Assembly: GCA_024195585.1 (NCBI GenBank)
Contig: SWBL01000268.1
Span: forward strand, 1-64,000
DNA from: Aureobasidium sp. EXF-3400
Taxonomy: Eukaryota > Ascomycota > Dothideomycetes > Dothideales > Saccotheciaceae
Reading direction: 5' to 3'
Length of the DNA stretch: 64,000 nt
This document shows, piece after piece, positions 23,243 to 32,524 of the stretch. Within the stretch, counting starts at the first letter, position 1. Every line of letters begins with the position of its first letter. Under the pieces are notes generated by a model. It did not search any database and had not been told where the DNA came from. It saw only the letters and a list, made by a program, of their open reading frames with translations. A program made the position numbers and the translations under genes.

Positions 23243-23767
23243 ATGCGATTCTGGTTTAAATGTACTATGGTCGCCATTAGCGTTTCCGCCTTGACCAGCG
23301 CTGTCCTTGCACCTGCGTCATTAGAAACAGCAATGTCTATCGACAATAACACTTACCTCGTTCCATTGTATGAATCTTGCCCTGCCGGTAGCTCAACATG
23401 TGGCACGATAGATGGCACATACCTAGTCATGTTACGCAAAGGCTACAACCCTTCATCTCACCTCTCTTTCATCACCGAGAACCTCCACATCGATCCGGTC
23501 GAGGAATGGCAATTAAAGTGGTTCAACGAGCAACATTATATCGCCAGCGATGTTTCAATGGACTTGCTCAACCTGCTTCGTCAGGATTCCGGTATCGAGG
23601 GTATCGAAGAGGGATCCTGGTTCGAAATGGTCGAGGTCGACAGGTGCCAGAATTCGGCGTTCTCGGAAGACGAGACGAAACAATGTTACGATGCGGGCCC
23701 ATTTGATGCATGCAAGAATGAGATACTTTCGGAGGACGAGATGTGGATTTGTGGTAAGACGCCATAG
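23243..23767 (+). CDS. Secreted I9-like small protein with two C-x12-C tail repeats
   Basis: 174 aa as a single exon from the ATG at 23243 (CCACCATG context). Signal peptide about residues 1-22 (ending TSAVLA), then YLVPLYESC, the conserved C-x6-C pair (residues near CPAGSSTC) and the I9-like module (GTYLVMLRKGYN, SSHLSFITENL, HYIASDVSMDLLNLLRQ, IEGIEEGSW). The tail has two 14-residue units, CQNSAFSEDETKQC and CKNEILSEDEMWIC. The stop at 23767 lies only 51 bp before the next ATG. A donor-like GGTAAGA overlaps the last codons and could splice in frame to the next gene. Paralog of the genes at 22040 and 23819. Confidence 0.75.
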   Translation: MRFWFKCTMVAISVSALTSAVLAPASLETAMSIDNNTYLVPLYESCPAGSSTCGTIDGTYLVMLRKGYNPSSHLSFITENLHIDPVEEWQLKWFNEQHYIASDVSMDLLNLLRQDSGIEGIEEGSWFEMVEVDRCQNSAFSEDETKQCYDAGPFDACKNEILSEDEMWICGKTP

Positions 23768-23818
23768 AGCGAAGAATCTTCCTCAATCCTTTCTCTGCTC
23801 CAACCAGTTCACAAAACC

Positions 23819-24322
23819 ATGCAATTCCGGATCAAGTTCGCTATCGTCGTTGTCGCTATATTCGCGATATCTCATCATTGCCTTGCATCTACAAGCAAAG
23901 CAAAAGCATTATCTGGAGACGATGTCGACTACCTGGCACCTTTGATCAACGATTGCTGGGATGACGACCCCATGTGTGGAGTGAAAGAAGGCAAATTCAC
24001 GATCCATTTACACGAAGAGCACAAGTCCTCCCATCTTGAGTCCATTCAGCGGATTGTCCACGTCGACCCCTTCAAGGACTGGGGGTTGGAGTGGCACGAC
24101 GACCAAACTTACACAGTCAGCCATATTTCAAAAGATTCAGTCAATCGTCTTCGTCGAGATCCGGGCGTCGAGGAGGTTGAACAGTCATACTGGTTCAGAC
24201 CAGCATTGGTTGACCCATGCCGGAAGCCAAGACTCTCAGAGAACGAGAGGCGATCTTGCTACAAAAGGTCCGAAGCTGAGGAGTTGGAGCACTCTGCTCA
24301 GAGAGAAATGAATGAGCTGTGA
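23819..24322 (+). CDS. Secreted I9-like small protein with one C-x12-C tail repeat
   Basis: 167 aa, single exon. Signal peptide about residues 1-24 (IVVVAIFAISHHCLAS), then YLAPLINDC, C-x6-C, and the I9-like module (GKFTIHLHEEHK, SSHLESIQRI, YTVSHISKDSVNRLRRD, VEEVEQSYWF). This module is closer to that of the first paralog than to the second (shared INDC/YNDC, DPGV and VEQSYW). The tail has a single unit CRKPRLSENERRSC followed by a polar Glu-rich end. Only 51 bp separate it from the upstream gene, too little for a normal terminator plus promoter. Co-transcription or a spliced fusion is therefore possible. Function unknown; the adjacent subtilisin suggests a protease-related role. Confidence 0.75.
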   Translation: MQFRIKFAIVVVAIFAISHHCLASTSKAKALSGDDVDYLAPLINDCWDDDPMCGVKEGKFTIHLHEEHKSSHLESIQRIVHVDPFKDWGLEWHDDQTYTVSHISKDSVNRLRRDPGVEEVEQSYWFRPALVDPCRKPRLSENERRSCYKRSEAEELEHSAQREMNEL

Positions 24323-24728
24323 AAGACCAAACAAGTCATACAGAGCGTGGATACTTGAGACCATGCAGGCGTCATTCTCTGCCCGAAGTTCCAGGCGCGC
24401 CTTCTTCTTGGAAGGCAGAACAGTCGATGAGGCCTCAATCTCGACCTGGAGCGTTTCAGGCTGAGCTCTGCAAAGGCTTTTCGACAGGAAAATTAACCTC
24501 GATAACAGCACTGTCGTTTACTGCTCATCTCATACATCCTTAATTATACGTTGCTCGACGCTGCAGTGCCCAAAGAACACTTTAGAACATGTTACCGTCA
24601 TAGATTAAACTCATCACTTGGTCGTAGGGCACTAGTACACTATACAATAAACAATACCGAAGCTCGAATCTTGCACTTAAATTGCAGCGTCAGTATCATG
24701 CTACAGCTGAGGAAATGTGCATGATGGT
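24323..24728. other. Intergenic region, no gene recognised
   Basis: 406 bp between the convergent third I9-like gene and the flavin-reductase-fold gene; nothing recognisable. Confidence 0.4.
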
Positions 24729-25732
24729 CTAGAGACTTTCGTCATCCCTCAGCTTTACTAACTCTGGCGTCTCTTTGGTTGCTCTGTCCCAGCTGCTCCT
24801 GGGCAACTCAAAAGTGTCAGTCACCCTAGAGTAGGCAATGCCTCCCAGTTGACCAACCGGTCTTAGCTTCTCAAGATCAATGTGCCTTTTCTGCTCGTCG
24901 ATAGCATCCTCTCGAACCCAAAATCGAGTCGCTTCGAGAAGAGCAAGGCAACCATGCGAATTCTGACTGGGCTCGCTGGCATCGAAGTCGACAATCTTAA
25001 GGAGCTTAGTCTCGATGCTGAAAACAGCTTCCTTGACGCGAGCAGGTTTGACAGTCGTACTGGGTACTTTCGTCAGCCCAGAAAGGACCCATTCTGAAAC
25101 GCCATGAGGGGCATCGACCGAGGTTGCATTGACAGCTTCGATCATGTTTTCCGAGACAGTGTTAAGAACAGCTTCGCCTGTCTCGCGCAGATTGCGTAAA
25201 GTGTCTTTCGATACGCCGCTACGACCTGAGAAGGCGAGCATAAAAACCGGCGGATCATGATCGACGATTTGGAAATAACTGAAGGGTGCTAGGTTCGGTT
25301 TGCCTTCGGCTGATATTGTCGATGTCAATCCAATCGGACGAGGTGCGATTCCAGAAATCAGCAGAGTATAGTTTTTGGCCATAGGTCTTCCTTCCTCATA
25401 AGGATCAATTTCGACGTGATTTTCTAAACCTTGGTGAGCATCACTATTGCCACTACCCCAATGCCAATCAGGGTTTCGTGGCTTCGTCACTGAGATGAGT
25501 TGAGCTGGATTCCACTCCGAAAGCGGCCTGGGAGATGCTTCGAGGGAAGTGTAGTCAATTGTGGAAGATGCTCTCTGATTACGCCGGATGTTATGAGTCG
25601 CAAAACAGCGACGCCGAGACGACTGAGCCTGCACACAGCGACGGTAACTAAGGCAGAATCAATATCAATTACAGTTTGATGGGCCGTGTATGCTTACAAA
25701 CAGCGTACGAACGGTTGTTCGTACGTTTTCAT
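24729..25732 (-). CDS. Flavin-reductase-like (FMN-binding split barrel) domain protein
   Basis: Two exons on the minus strand fit: 25732-25698 and 25647-24729 (317 aa; 50-bp intron with donor GTAAGC and acceptor TTAG). The long exon alone has no ATG near its 5' end, which is why the small first exon is needed; the frames join cleanly. The core (residues about 100-260) has RPMAKNYTLLISGIAPRPIG, APFSYFQIVDHDPP and a VFMLAFSG-type strand, followed by TLRNLRETGEAVLNTVSENM, the pattern of the flavin_reduct / PNPOx-like split barrel. These proteins bind FMN and often serve as NAD(P)H:flavin oxidoreductase partners. The fungal version is of unknown substrate. The N-terminal 60 residues are Ser/Arg-rich and could be a targeting peptide. 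Confidence 0.82.
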
Positions 25733-26034
25733 GTTGCAATCACGATAATAATACAAGCTTGGGTGTAGAGTCTGCAGTCGATTATTCCTTTTTCTGCGAC
25801 TGGTGGATAAGTTTCCTGATGATGCACGGCCGTCAAGTTGAGATGTTCGGTTCTGAAGGAAAGATAAAGTAGACCTGGTACGCCCTTATTTTGACATGGC
25901 GCCGATCATGTCCTAATTCGGCGGGGTCGCTTTCTTGATCTGCATGCCTGATTGATAAAGAAAAGATTCCACAGATCACTGTATATCTCTGTCACTATAC
26001 GTGATTTCTCTGACCGTCTCACAAAAACCCTGTT
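25733..26034. other. Intergenic region, no gene recognised
   Basis: About 300 bp upstream of the flavin-reductase-fold gene; no features recognised. Confidence 0.4.
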
Positions 26035-26100
26035 AGCCATGCGAAAATGCTCACTGCCAGGTATCTGACTAAAGTAACACTTGCTCGGCAGCCACCATGA
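26035..26100 (-). pseudogene. Decayed 3' tail of an oligopeptide (OPT) transporter gene
   Basis: The reverse complement of 26053-26094 matches the last 42 bases of the intact OPT gene at 35259-38051 at about 35 of 42 positions, with one gap. It includes the codons for LPSK, YF and the terminal DTWQ. The gap breaks the frame (the relic would read LPSKCYF, then shifts). Weaker similarity continues past the stop (a GCCATG block followed by CACTGCC or TACTGCC in both). The rest of the transporter is not recognisable nearby. I read this as a fragment left by a deleted second OPT gene, or a short duplicated piece. Confidence 0.6.
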
Positions 26101-26247
26101 TAAGCAAGGCAGGTCCCACAGGGCCAGAGAGTTTTGGTGTGGCAAAGATTGCTAATTTGTCTTTGTTGAGAGATACATCTGCGAGCCAGTCAAGGGCACC
26201 AAATGTGAGGAATCTAAGCTCATGGATCAGTATGCTCTATACCGAGC

Positions 26248-27221
26248 CTAGGCTTCGTCGAAAGTGGTGGTCGTTTTGCGAGCCAATCTCTGCTTCTCAT
26301 GGCGTAGAGCACGTTTCACCCAGAAGGTCGTGATTGCTGCGCCAACACCTGCCCACACCCAGCAAAGAGACCATCCTAAATACGTCAGAAATGAATACAT
26401 ACAGTGAAGGTCACGTCCGTACCAAGACCGAAAGCTGCATCTTCACTCTCGACGGTGTATATCAAAATGGTTGTCATGAGGGCTACTGCAAAAGATCCCA
26501 GTCCCCAAAACCAGTTGAGTTGTCGCAACAAGGTCCGGAAATATGGGCTAGCTTCATATCGTGCGATCAGAACCTCGCGGTAGAGTGTCCCACCGCCGCC
26601 GTCCACAGCGACAACATCCTCGATGAGCACAAAAACACCGGGTCTAGCTGGCTGCTTCCTCTTGGTCGAAGATAGGGTAATTGGTGTTGTCCAGCCGAGA
26701 TGACAGAGAACGCCAGTGATGAGCAGCCGCGAACTCGCGAAGTAGAGCACGACAGCTTGAGGCATGGACGCCTGCCGGACGTTTGGAGGATTGTCGCCAG
26801 TTGCAGGTGCAAGCACAGCAGTTGCCACAACTGTGCCCAAGAGAAGATTCCATGTAAGATAATCGCACGACCAGCGCGAAGCGTCAACAGGTCGACTTGA
26901 CGAAGTCTTCTTCGAAAACTTGCAGGTTCTGGGGATGAATGTGGCGATTGTGAAAACACCAAGGATTGCCGTTGATACTGTCAGAGCTTGGAAAAGATTG
27001 TTAGATATGCTGGCTTTCCTTCGAATGGTAAAGCATTTAGACATACCGATATCTTCATGGACGTGAGTATCATGCTTGATAGCGAAGTACAGGATGAGTG
27101 TCAAGATACAGGTCGGGAGCAACAGAGTTCCCCACTGTGTCGCTATCGAGCCTTTCCTTGTATGCAGAGAATATGGTAGTTCGGGAAGAACGCTCATGCT
27201 GTTGGTTACAGGTGAAGACAT
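26248..27221 (-). CDS. Multi-pass membrane protein, unknown family
   Basis: Three exons on the minus strand fit: 27221-27047, 26986-26423 and 26375-26248 (288 aa). The first intron (60 bp, GTATGT to CCAAG) is a multiple of three without stops. The second (47 bp) has a TCTGACG branch site and joins GFG-type residues to a final exon with a helix (WVWAGVGAAITTFW) and a basic tail. Hydrophobic segments lie near residues 30-50, 60-80, 105-125, 140-160 and 220-270. Recognisable blocks are the cytosolic-looking VLIEDVVAVDGGGGTLYREV and YEASPYFRTLLRQLNWFWG. This resembles a conserved fungal membrane protein of unknown function. The ATG at 27221 is the first in frame. Function unknown. Confidence 0.72.
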
Positions 27222-27754
27222 TCTGCAATCGGGAACTTGTACTACGAAGCAGACTATAGAGCGAGCTCATGAACATAGAGCTTGAGGATACCATAAAAAT
27301 ATCCTTCTGACTGGGAGGAACCTCAAATTTGAATCAAGACTCCCTGGTTGCAAGGTAAGGCTTGGGGGCTGTGTACAAGGAAACGCGTACGCGCATGGCC
27401 AGCTATCTCAATGATCCGTGCTTGCCGACAACAGGAATCAGAGCTCTCAAAATTGCGCGACCAACTTGCGGTAGATCTGACGTAGTAGTATCGTGCTTGT
27501 GAACAATGAGTTCTCTGGAAACGCCGAAGAATGGCATTTTCGGCCTTTTTGCTTGGCACCAGCCACTGACACCGGAGCACGACAGTTATCCCCGACTCCT
27601 TGATCGCAGTACCGGGCATAATTGTCAGGACACCACCTTTGCACTATATGCTTACATATCTACAGACCTTTAATCATGGCTAGCGTCTATATCTTTCCTG
27701 ACCATGATTTTACGCATGAATATTACCTATCTCATATCATATCCAGTTTTACAG
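27222..27754. other. Region between divergent membrane-protein genes
   Basis: The missing 5' exon of the Ytp1-like gene should be here if it still exists. I find no exon with an ATG, signal peptide and donor in the right phase (phase 2 is needed at the acceptor at 27754). Confidence 0.4.
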
Positions 27755-29281
27755 TCCTGAGTTGGAGCACAATCGAACAACGCATGACACGGATCATTCG
27801 TCAGATTCAGCAGATGCAGACGTACTATCGGACCAGCCCAGGTACTTCAGCCATCCTACTGGAAGTCATTGGATGGTTATGCATGTATCATGCATGATCG
27901 TAGCTTGGGTCGTCATCCTGCCTCTTGCATTGATATCTTTCCGCCATCGTGACAAGATCGCTGTGCAGATTATCTCCCATGTTGTGAATGGGCTGGGCAT
28001 TGTATGCAGCTTGGTGTATACGTCGCAAACCCCAGATCTATACCAGGGAAACATCCACAAAACTTTCTCGTGGACGATCTCAGCAACCCTGATCATATGG
28101 ACAATGCGCTCGTGGCTGCACACCAAGGCAAAAGCCTCACACCCACATGAAAAAGACCACGCGACTTCGGAGAGCAGCGCAGCTCTATATTGTCTGGCGA
28201 ACACTTCCGACTTTTCTCTCAATCACTCGGCTTCCAACTCGAGCATCACCGAGCGTGGTGGAACCTCAGCCCCCTCATCGTACCTGCACGGCTTCACCCG
28301 GTTGCTGCATGGCCTTATATCTCTGCTTCAAGTGACGAAGACATCCATCTCTATGCTGGCACTACCACTGGAATTCGCCAGTATCATGACTGGCATTGTT
28401 ACCTACAGTGGCATTTTCCGTGGAGATCACGTATACTCTGGCGCCGCTCATTCCATCAAAGGGGGAACATTCTTCTTCTACGACTTGCTCACTCTTGGAC
28501 GTTGGATGGGCGCGTTCCTGGACTTTCGATGGGCCTGGGACTGTTCGCCAACTCGCGTCAGACGACCACGAGATGGTTCCACCGAATGCCTTCTGCAGAG
28601 ATGGTCGAGTCTACCGTGATTGCTGTCTACGGCGCAAGTAACGTGTTCTTGGAACATCTGAGTGGTGGGGCTTGGAAGCCCTCGGACGTCGAACACCTCA
28701 GCATCACGATACTATTCTTTGGTGGAGGCCTTCTTGGGATGTTGATCGAGTGCAACATCCTTCCAAAACATGGGGAGATGTCTACCCAGCGCTCATGTAC
28801 GTGCGAAAATTTCACGACCAGCTTGCAAGACGCTTCTTTGGCAAGTGATAAAGCTGAGAAATCAAGCACTTCGGCTAGTAAGGTAGAAACATCAGCAAAT
28901 CCAGTGCCGGCGCTAGTCATTCTGGTACTTGGGGCAGTCATGTCTTCTCACAAACAATCGAGCGCAGTAGCAACCATGACGCACGCTCAATGGGGTCCAC
29001 TTTTCGCCGGATTCGCAATCGCCAGACTCATTTCGTATATAATTTTGATTCTGAAGCTGCCAACCCCAGCACATGGCGGGAGGCTACCTTCAGAACTGAT
29101 CGTGGCTTTTTGCCTCATAAGTGGAGGACTTCTGTTCATGGCGAGTGCGCATGACACAATCCTGGTCATAGAAACGTCTGGAACAGAAGTTATGGCAGTC
29201 TTGACCTGTACATTGGGTCTTACTTGCATCGTGATGGCCTGGGAAATAGTGGTGTATTCGCTGGGTAGACGACTGAGATGA
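27755..29281 (+). pseudogene. Frameshifted Ytp1-like/DUF2427 membrane protein gene
   Basis: Two frames together encode a Ytp1-type fungal membrane protein. The first (27755 to about 28550) has PRYFSHP, HWMVMHVSCMIVAWVVILPL, a second helix pair and KGGTFFFYDLLTLGRWMGAF. The second (about 28570-29281) has HRMPSAEMVESTVIAVYG, NVFLEHL, FFGGGLLGMLIE and several C-terminal helices. Conserved sequence stops in one frame at about 28545 and resumes in another by about 28573, so there is no room for an intron. One missing base (or two extra) explains it. The 5' exon starts at an acceptor (TTTTACAG, 27754) and no signal-peptide exon was found upstream. It is either a recent pseudogene or a sequence error plus an unseen first exon. 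Family function is unknown. Confidence 0.7.
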
Positions 29282-29510
29282 TCCTTGTAGATAGTCTACA
29301 TATTCGCTCCTAGTGATCATATTGAGACCTATCATCGAGCTTGAGATATCAAACAAGGGTATTTGGTGCTTTAAGACGATCCGCTAGTCTTTGTAGGTCT
29401 GAAGCAGATGGCAAGGCAAAGATATCATGTCAGCACCCAGCCATGGAGCAAGGAACGGGTCAACTTGCACTGGAAAACTAAGTGAATACGCGATATTGAT
29501 ATTGACCAAG

Positions 29511-31130
29511 CTATGCAGATACAGGTGCCTCAAGACTCGCCCAACCCTTTTCGACTCCATCGGAGCGTTGGACTATGACTGATTGTTTTCGATGACCACA
29601 AAATCCGCCTGATGAAACTGTACGTGTGATATTCTTGTACGAACCATCTGCAAGACGCATGTCTTGATGCTGGATGGCTTTTCTGATGTTCGTAGAATCA
29701 TCGTCCCAGGTCCAAACCTCATCAGCCACTGTCTCGCCTAGTCGTTCTAACCGTCTGGGGTTGTGACGTGGAAGACAAGCAACAGAGGTGAGCAAAGTTT
29801 GTATTGGTGTTAGTAGCCTCTCGAATAGCTTGACATAAGGTAACCAAGATAAGGCGCGTCTCGAGTATGCCACGCGCACGAATGGGTTGATATAGATTCC
29901 CGTTTCACCTCTCGTAGAGGGATTATCAGAAAATGTAGTAAGATCGGCGTGAATTAGGCAGCACTCTGATGCATCCCAGTAGTCTTCTGGCTCATAGCGG
30001 AAGCCAAGGCCTGTTTGTCCGGACATATTGAAGTTTCTCGATCCTGAAATGTCTTGCTCAGGTTGAAACCACTTTGCTTCGAACGCGACCATGCCACTCC
30101 AGCAGCTTTTGACTCGGACAATCTCAGACTGCGAAAGTACGTCTTGCCTCGAACGACCACTACCGGCATTGGAGAACCAGGGGAAAATTGCCGCGCCAAC
30201 TTCATAGCCGTCTGCGTCTCGTGTAGCAAAGGTGTCGTAGAACACCATGGGATGTTTGAAGTCGATAGCACATACAGCACGATAATCGGTACGTCCAGTA
30301 GTTTCGCGGACGTTGGTTGAGAAAAGCAGATTAGCCGCATCGACGGGATCAAAGTATACGTCATTCAGGTATAAGACCTTGTCGAATCGGGTGGCATAGT
30401 TCATGGAACTGTTCGCTCTCAAAGGTCGTAATGCCCGGTTGCGGACCTCGGCCAGAAAAGCGATGCGATCCATACTCTGTGTGCCGTCCTGAGTTCGCAC
30501 ATGCGGGATATCCTGAACGTCTAAGTGTTCCGCAATGAGCGTCGATTCACATGTGAGACGTGTGGCGAAATCATACAGCGCCATCTCGGCTCTTGGGTCT
30601 GGGTCGTTCTCGTATATGCTGAGGTGAACGTGCTCAGGCCCGATGATGTTGATAAGGTCGAGCAGGTCTTCTCCCCATCGGCCAGACAGAAGAGTCCCTC
30701 CACCATCGTACAAGGCTGAAGCAATGAACACCTTCTCTGCGTGTTTGTTGACAAGACCAGTGGCCCTCCCACCTTGGATGGAGTCTGACTCCACAGTCTT
30801 CCGAAGGGACGTATATCGTGTAGGTGGATGCGTATAGGAGGGGACATATTTTCCGTATAAGACAGCGAAGAGACACAAAAGCAGTAAAGTGAATCGCCGA
30901 TGGCGGTTTCTGAGCGTCACATAGCCATTGTCGCTGCTAAAAGTTCGATACGTCCCAGTACTGACTTGAGCGGTTGTCGTTCGCCAGTTGATGCCGCTTT
31001 CGAGACATGCGTTAAAAGTGTCATCGCTTGCATGCGCAATGACAGAGCGTTGTCTTCTGGTCCATCCAGGCATTATCAGCGGTTGTCGATTCCAGAATTT
31101 TGTTTGTCCAAGATTCATGTCCCCCACCAT
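29511..31130 (-). CDS. GT69-type (CAP59/CMT1-like) alpha-1,3-mannosyltransferase
   Basis: Single exon; I choose ATG 31130 (539 aa), the first Met of the frame; Met at 31118 is an alternative. Type II membrane topology: a short basic cytosolic part, one anchor helix near residues 83-100 (FTLLLLCLFAVLYGKYV), then a lumenal catalytic domain. The glycosyltransferase family 69 pattern is clear: KVFIASALYDGGGTLLSGRW, HVHLSIYENDPDP, RFDKVLYLNDVYFDPVDAANL, a CAIDFKHPMVFYDTFATRD block and CWSGMVAFEAKWF. Known members in Cryptococcus act in Golgi mannosyl transfer for capsule or glycoconjugates; ascomycete members are mostly uncharacterised. Expected location is the Golgi, with a role in protein or wall glycan synthesis. 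Confidence 0.88.
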   Translation of the reverse strand: MVGDMNLGQTKFWNRQPLIMPGWTRRQRSVIAHASDDTFNACLESGINWRTTTAQVSTGTYRTFSSDNGYVTLRNRHRRFTLLLLCLFAVLYGKYVPSYTHPPTRYTSLRKTVESDSIQGGRATGLVNKHAEKVFIASALYDGGGTLLSGRWGEDLLDLINIIGPEHVHLSIYENDPDPRAEMALYDFATRLTCESTLIAEHLDVQDIPHVRTQDGTQSMDRIAFLAEVRNRALRPLRANSSMNYATRFDKVLYLNDVYFDPVDAANLLFSTNVRETTGRTDYRAVCAIDFKHPMVFYDTFATRDADGYEVGAAIFPWFSNAGSGRSRQDVLSQSEIVRVKSCWSGMVAFEAKWFQPEQDISGSRNFNMSGQTGLGFRYEPEDYWDASECCLIHADLTTFSDNPSTRGETGIYINPFVRVAYSRRALSWLPYVKLFERLLTPIQTLLTSVACLPRHNPRRLERLGETVADEVWTWDDDSTNIRKAIQHQDMRLADGSYKNITRTVSSGGFCGHRKQSVIVQRSDGVEKGWASLEAPVSA

Positions 31131-31602
31131 GTGAAGCGATGCTCTTGGGTCGAGAAGACCAGTGACTTTTGAAATACATCGAAGTTGCAATCTTTCGGGT
31201 GTAGTCCAATTATAACATTATCCAAAGCAATGATGTTTTGGAGATATCCCGAAGCTTGAATACGGCAGGCTGAAAACGCCGAAGCTTTGGCTTCTTGGCC
31301 GCGACTCTTGGTTTCTACGAGCAGCAAATGGTCTACAATCTATCCTCTTTGATTTTATGATGATGTTTTCATTTCTTTCTCCGATCTGGACGTGGTGTTT
31401 GCTTCGCGCTCCAAGCAACCACTCTCCAGATGAATCTGATGGACGGTCTAACTTTTCTTTTCCAGAGAGCCAGATACATCAAGAAGATTCTCCTAGGATC
31501 ATTCACTGCCTACATGTGTACAACGATCCTGGGAAATTGTGCCATTGTGATCAGATTGAGAACTCGAGAATGAGTCAAGGAGACTCTGTCTCAATGCGAA
31601 CA
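31131..31602. other. Intergenic region, no gene recognised
   Basis: About 470 bp between the mannosyltransferase start and the SDR remnant's stop; nothing recognisable beyond short chance frames. Confidence 0.4.
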
Positions 31603-32215
31603 TCAATACACCGCAGGTTGTATGCCCAGACGCCCGCCATCTACCACAAGGACATTCCCATTCAAGTATTTTCCTCCACTTCCTGCCAAGTACAATATTG
31701 CTGCAGCCATATCTTCCTCATCGCCAGGACTCTGCAGCGGGATTTTTGATGCTGGAACGACAGATGGCAGACTGTTTCTGTTATTCTGATTCAATGACAC
31801 GGCTCCAGCGGACATCTCTGAGGGAAACATGCCAGGAGCGATCACGTTCTGCGGAAGAGCGTCAGCACGAATTGTATACCGAGATTGAAAGGCACAAACC
31901 GAACGGATGCCCCATTGCACAAAGTTAGTTGCCATCATTTTCGCAAAGTGATTAGCTGCGGCCTTGGACGGATTGTAGGTATAACTTGTGCCCAGCATCC
32001 GGATGAATGCTCGATGCTGCCAACGGTGACGATTTGGCTCTTTTGCTGTACGTTTCGAGCTTCATTGCCTTTGCCCAAGAGCCCAAGGATGCGATACTAA
32101 TGAACCAAATCCCAGAAACATTGACGCGCATCGTGTCATCCCAGCCTTTGACTTCATCTCTCCGAAGGAAATTTCGAATGCCGTCCAATGTCTCGAAGTC
32201 TGCTTTTGATGTTCT
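31603..32215 (-). pseudogene. Broken short-chain dehydrogenase/reductase (SDR)
   Basis: Minus-strand remnant of a classical SDR. Reading 5' to 3': KGWDDTMRVNVSGIWFISIAS in one frame, then LLGKGNEARN and IVTVGSIEH in a second, then GTSYTYNPSKAAANHFA (the YxxxK catalytic pair) in a third. After that come a still well-formed intron (donor GTTTGT, branch GCTGAC, acceptor CGCAG; about 31838-31889) and an intact C-terminus (NVIAPGMFPSEM, then LNGNVLVVDGGR). Two frameshifts lie at about 32075 and 31995; the first fits one base lost from a G run. The Rossmann glycine motif and N-terminal third are absent upstream. Non-functional as read. Confidence 0.75.
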
Positions 32216-32524
32216 GTTGTATCTATGTTGACTTGTCTATGATGAAAATGCAACTACCGAGCTGCGGCGCTTATCTCGGTGCTTCGCATGATCCTGGGGG
32301 CTGTGCATCTTGAGCAATTTGGGATTTCCACTGTGGGGCCAGCCCAAACCCAGTGCCATCAATGTGACAGCAGTGGAAAGTGTTGAGGAGGATTGCAACG
32401 CGCCCGAGTTAAGCTTTGTTTATCACGTCGTGTACAAGCATGAACCTATATGAACATCATCAAACCCCAGAGTTAATTGCTGGAAGTAACATCTCCATGG
32501 CGAAATTTGGTTGTTGAAATTAAC

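Noticed and set aside
26080..26233. Open minus-strand frame ending AAEQVLL over the OPT relic
   Set aside because: It has no ATG and no family match, and it lies in a different frame from the OPT-like block; treated as chance.
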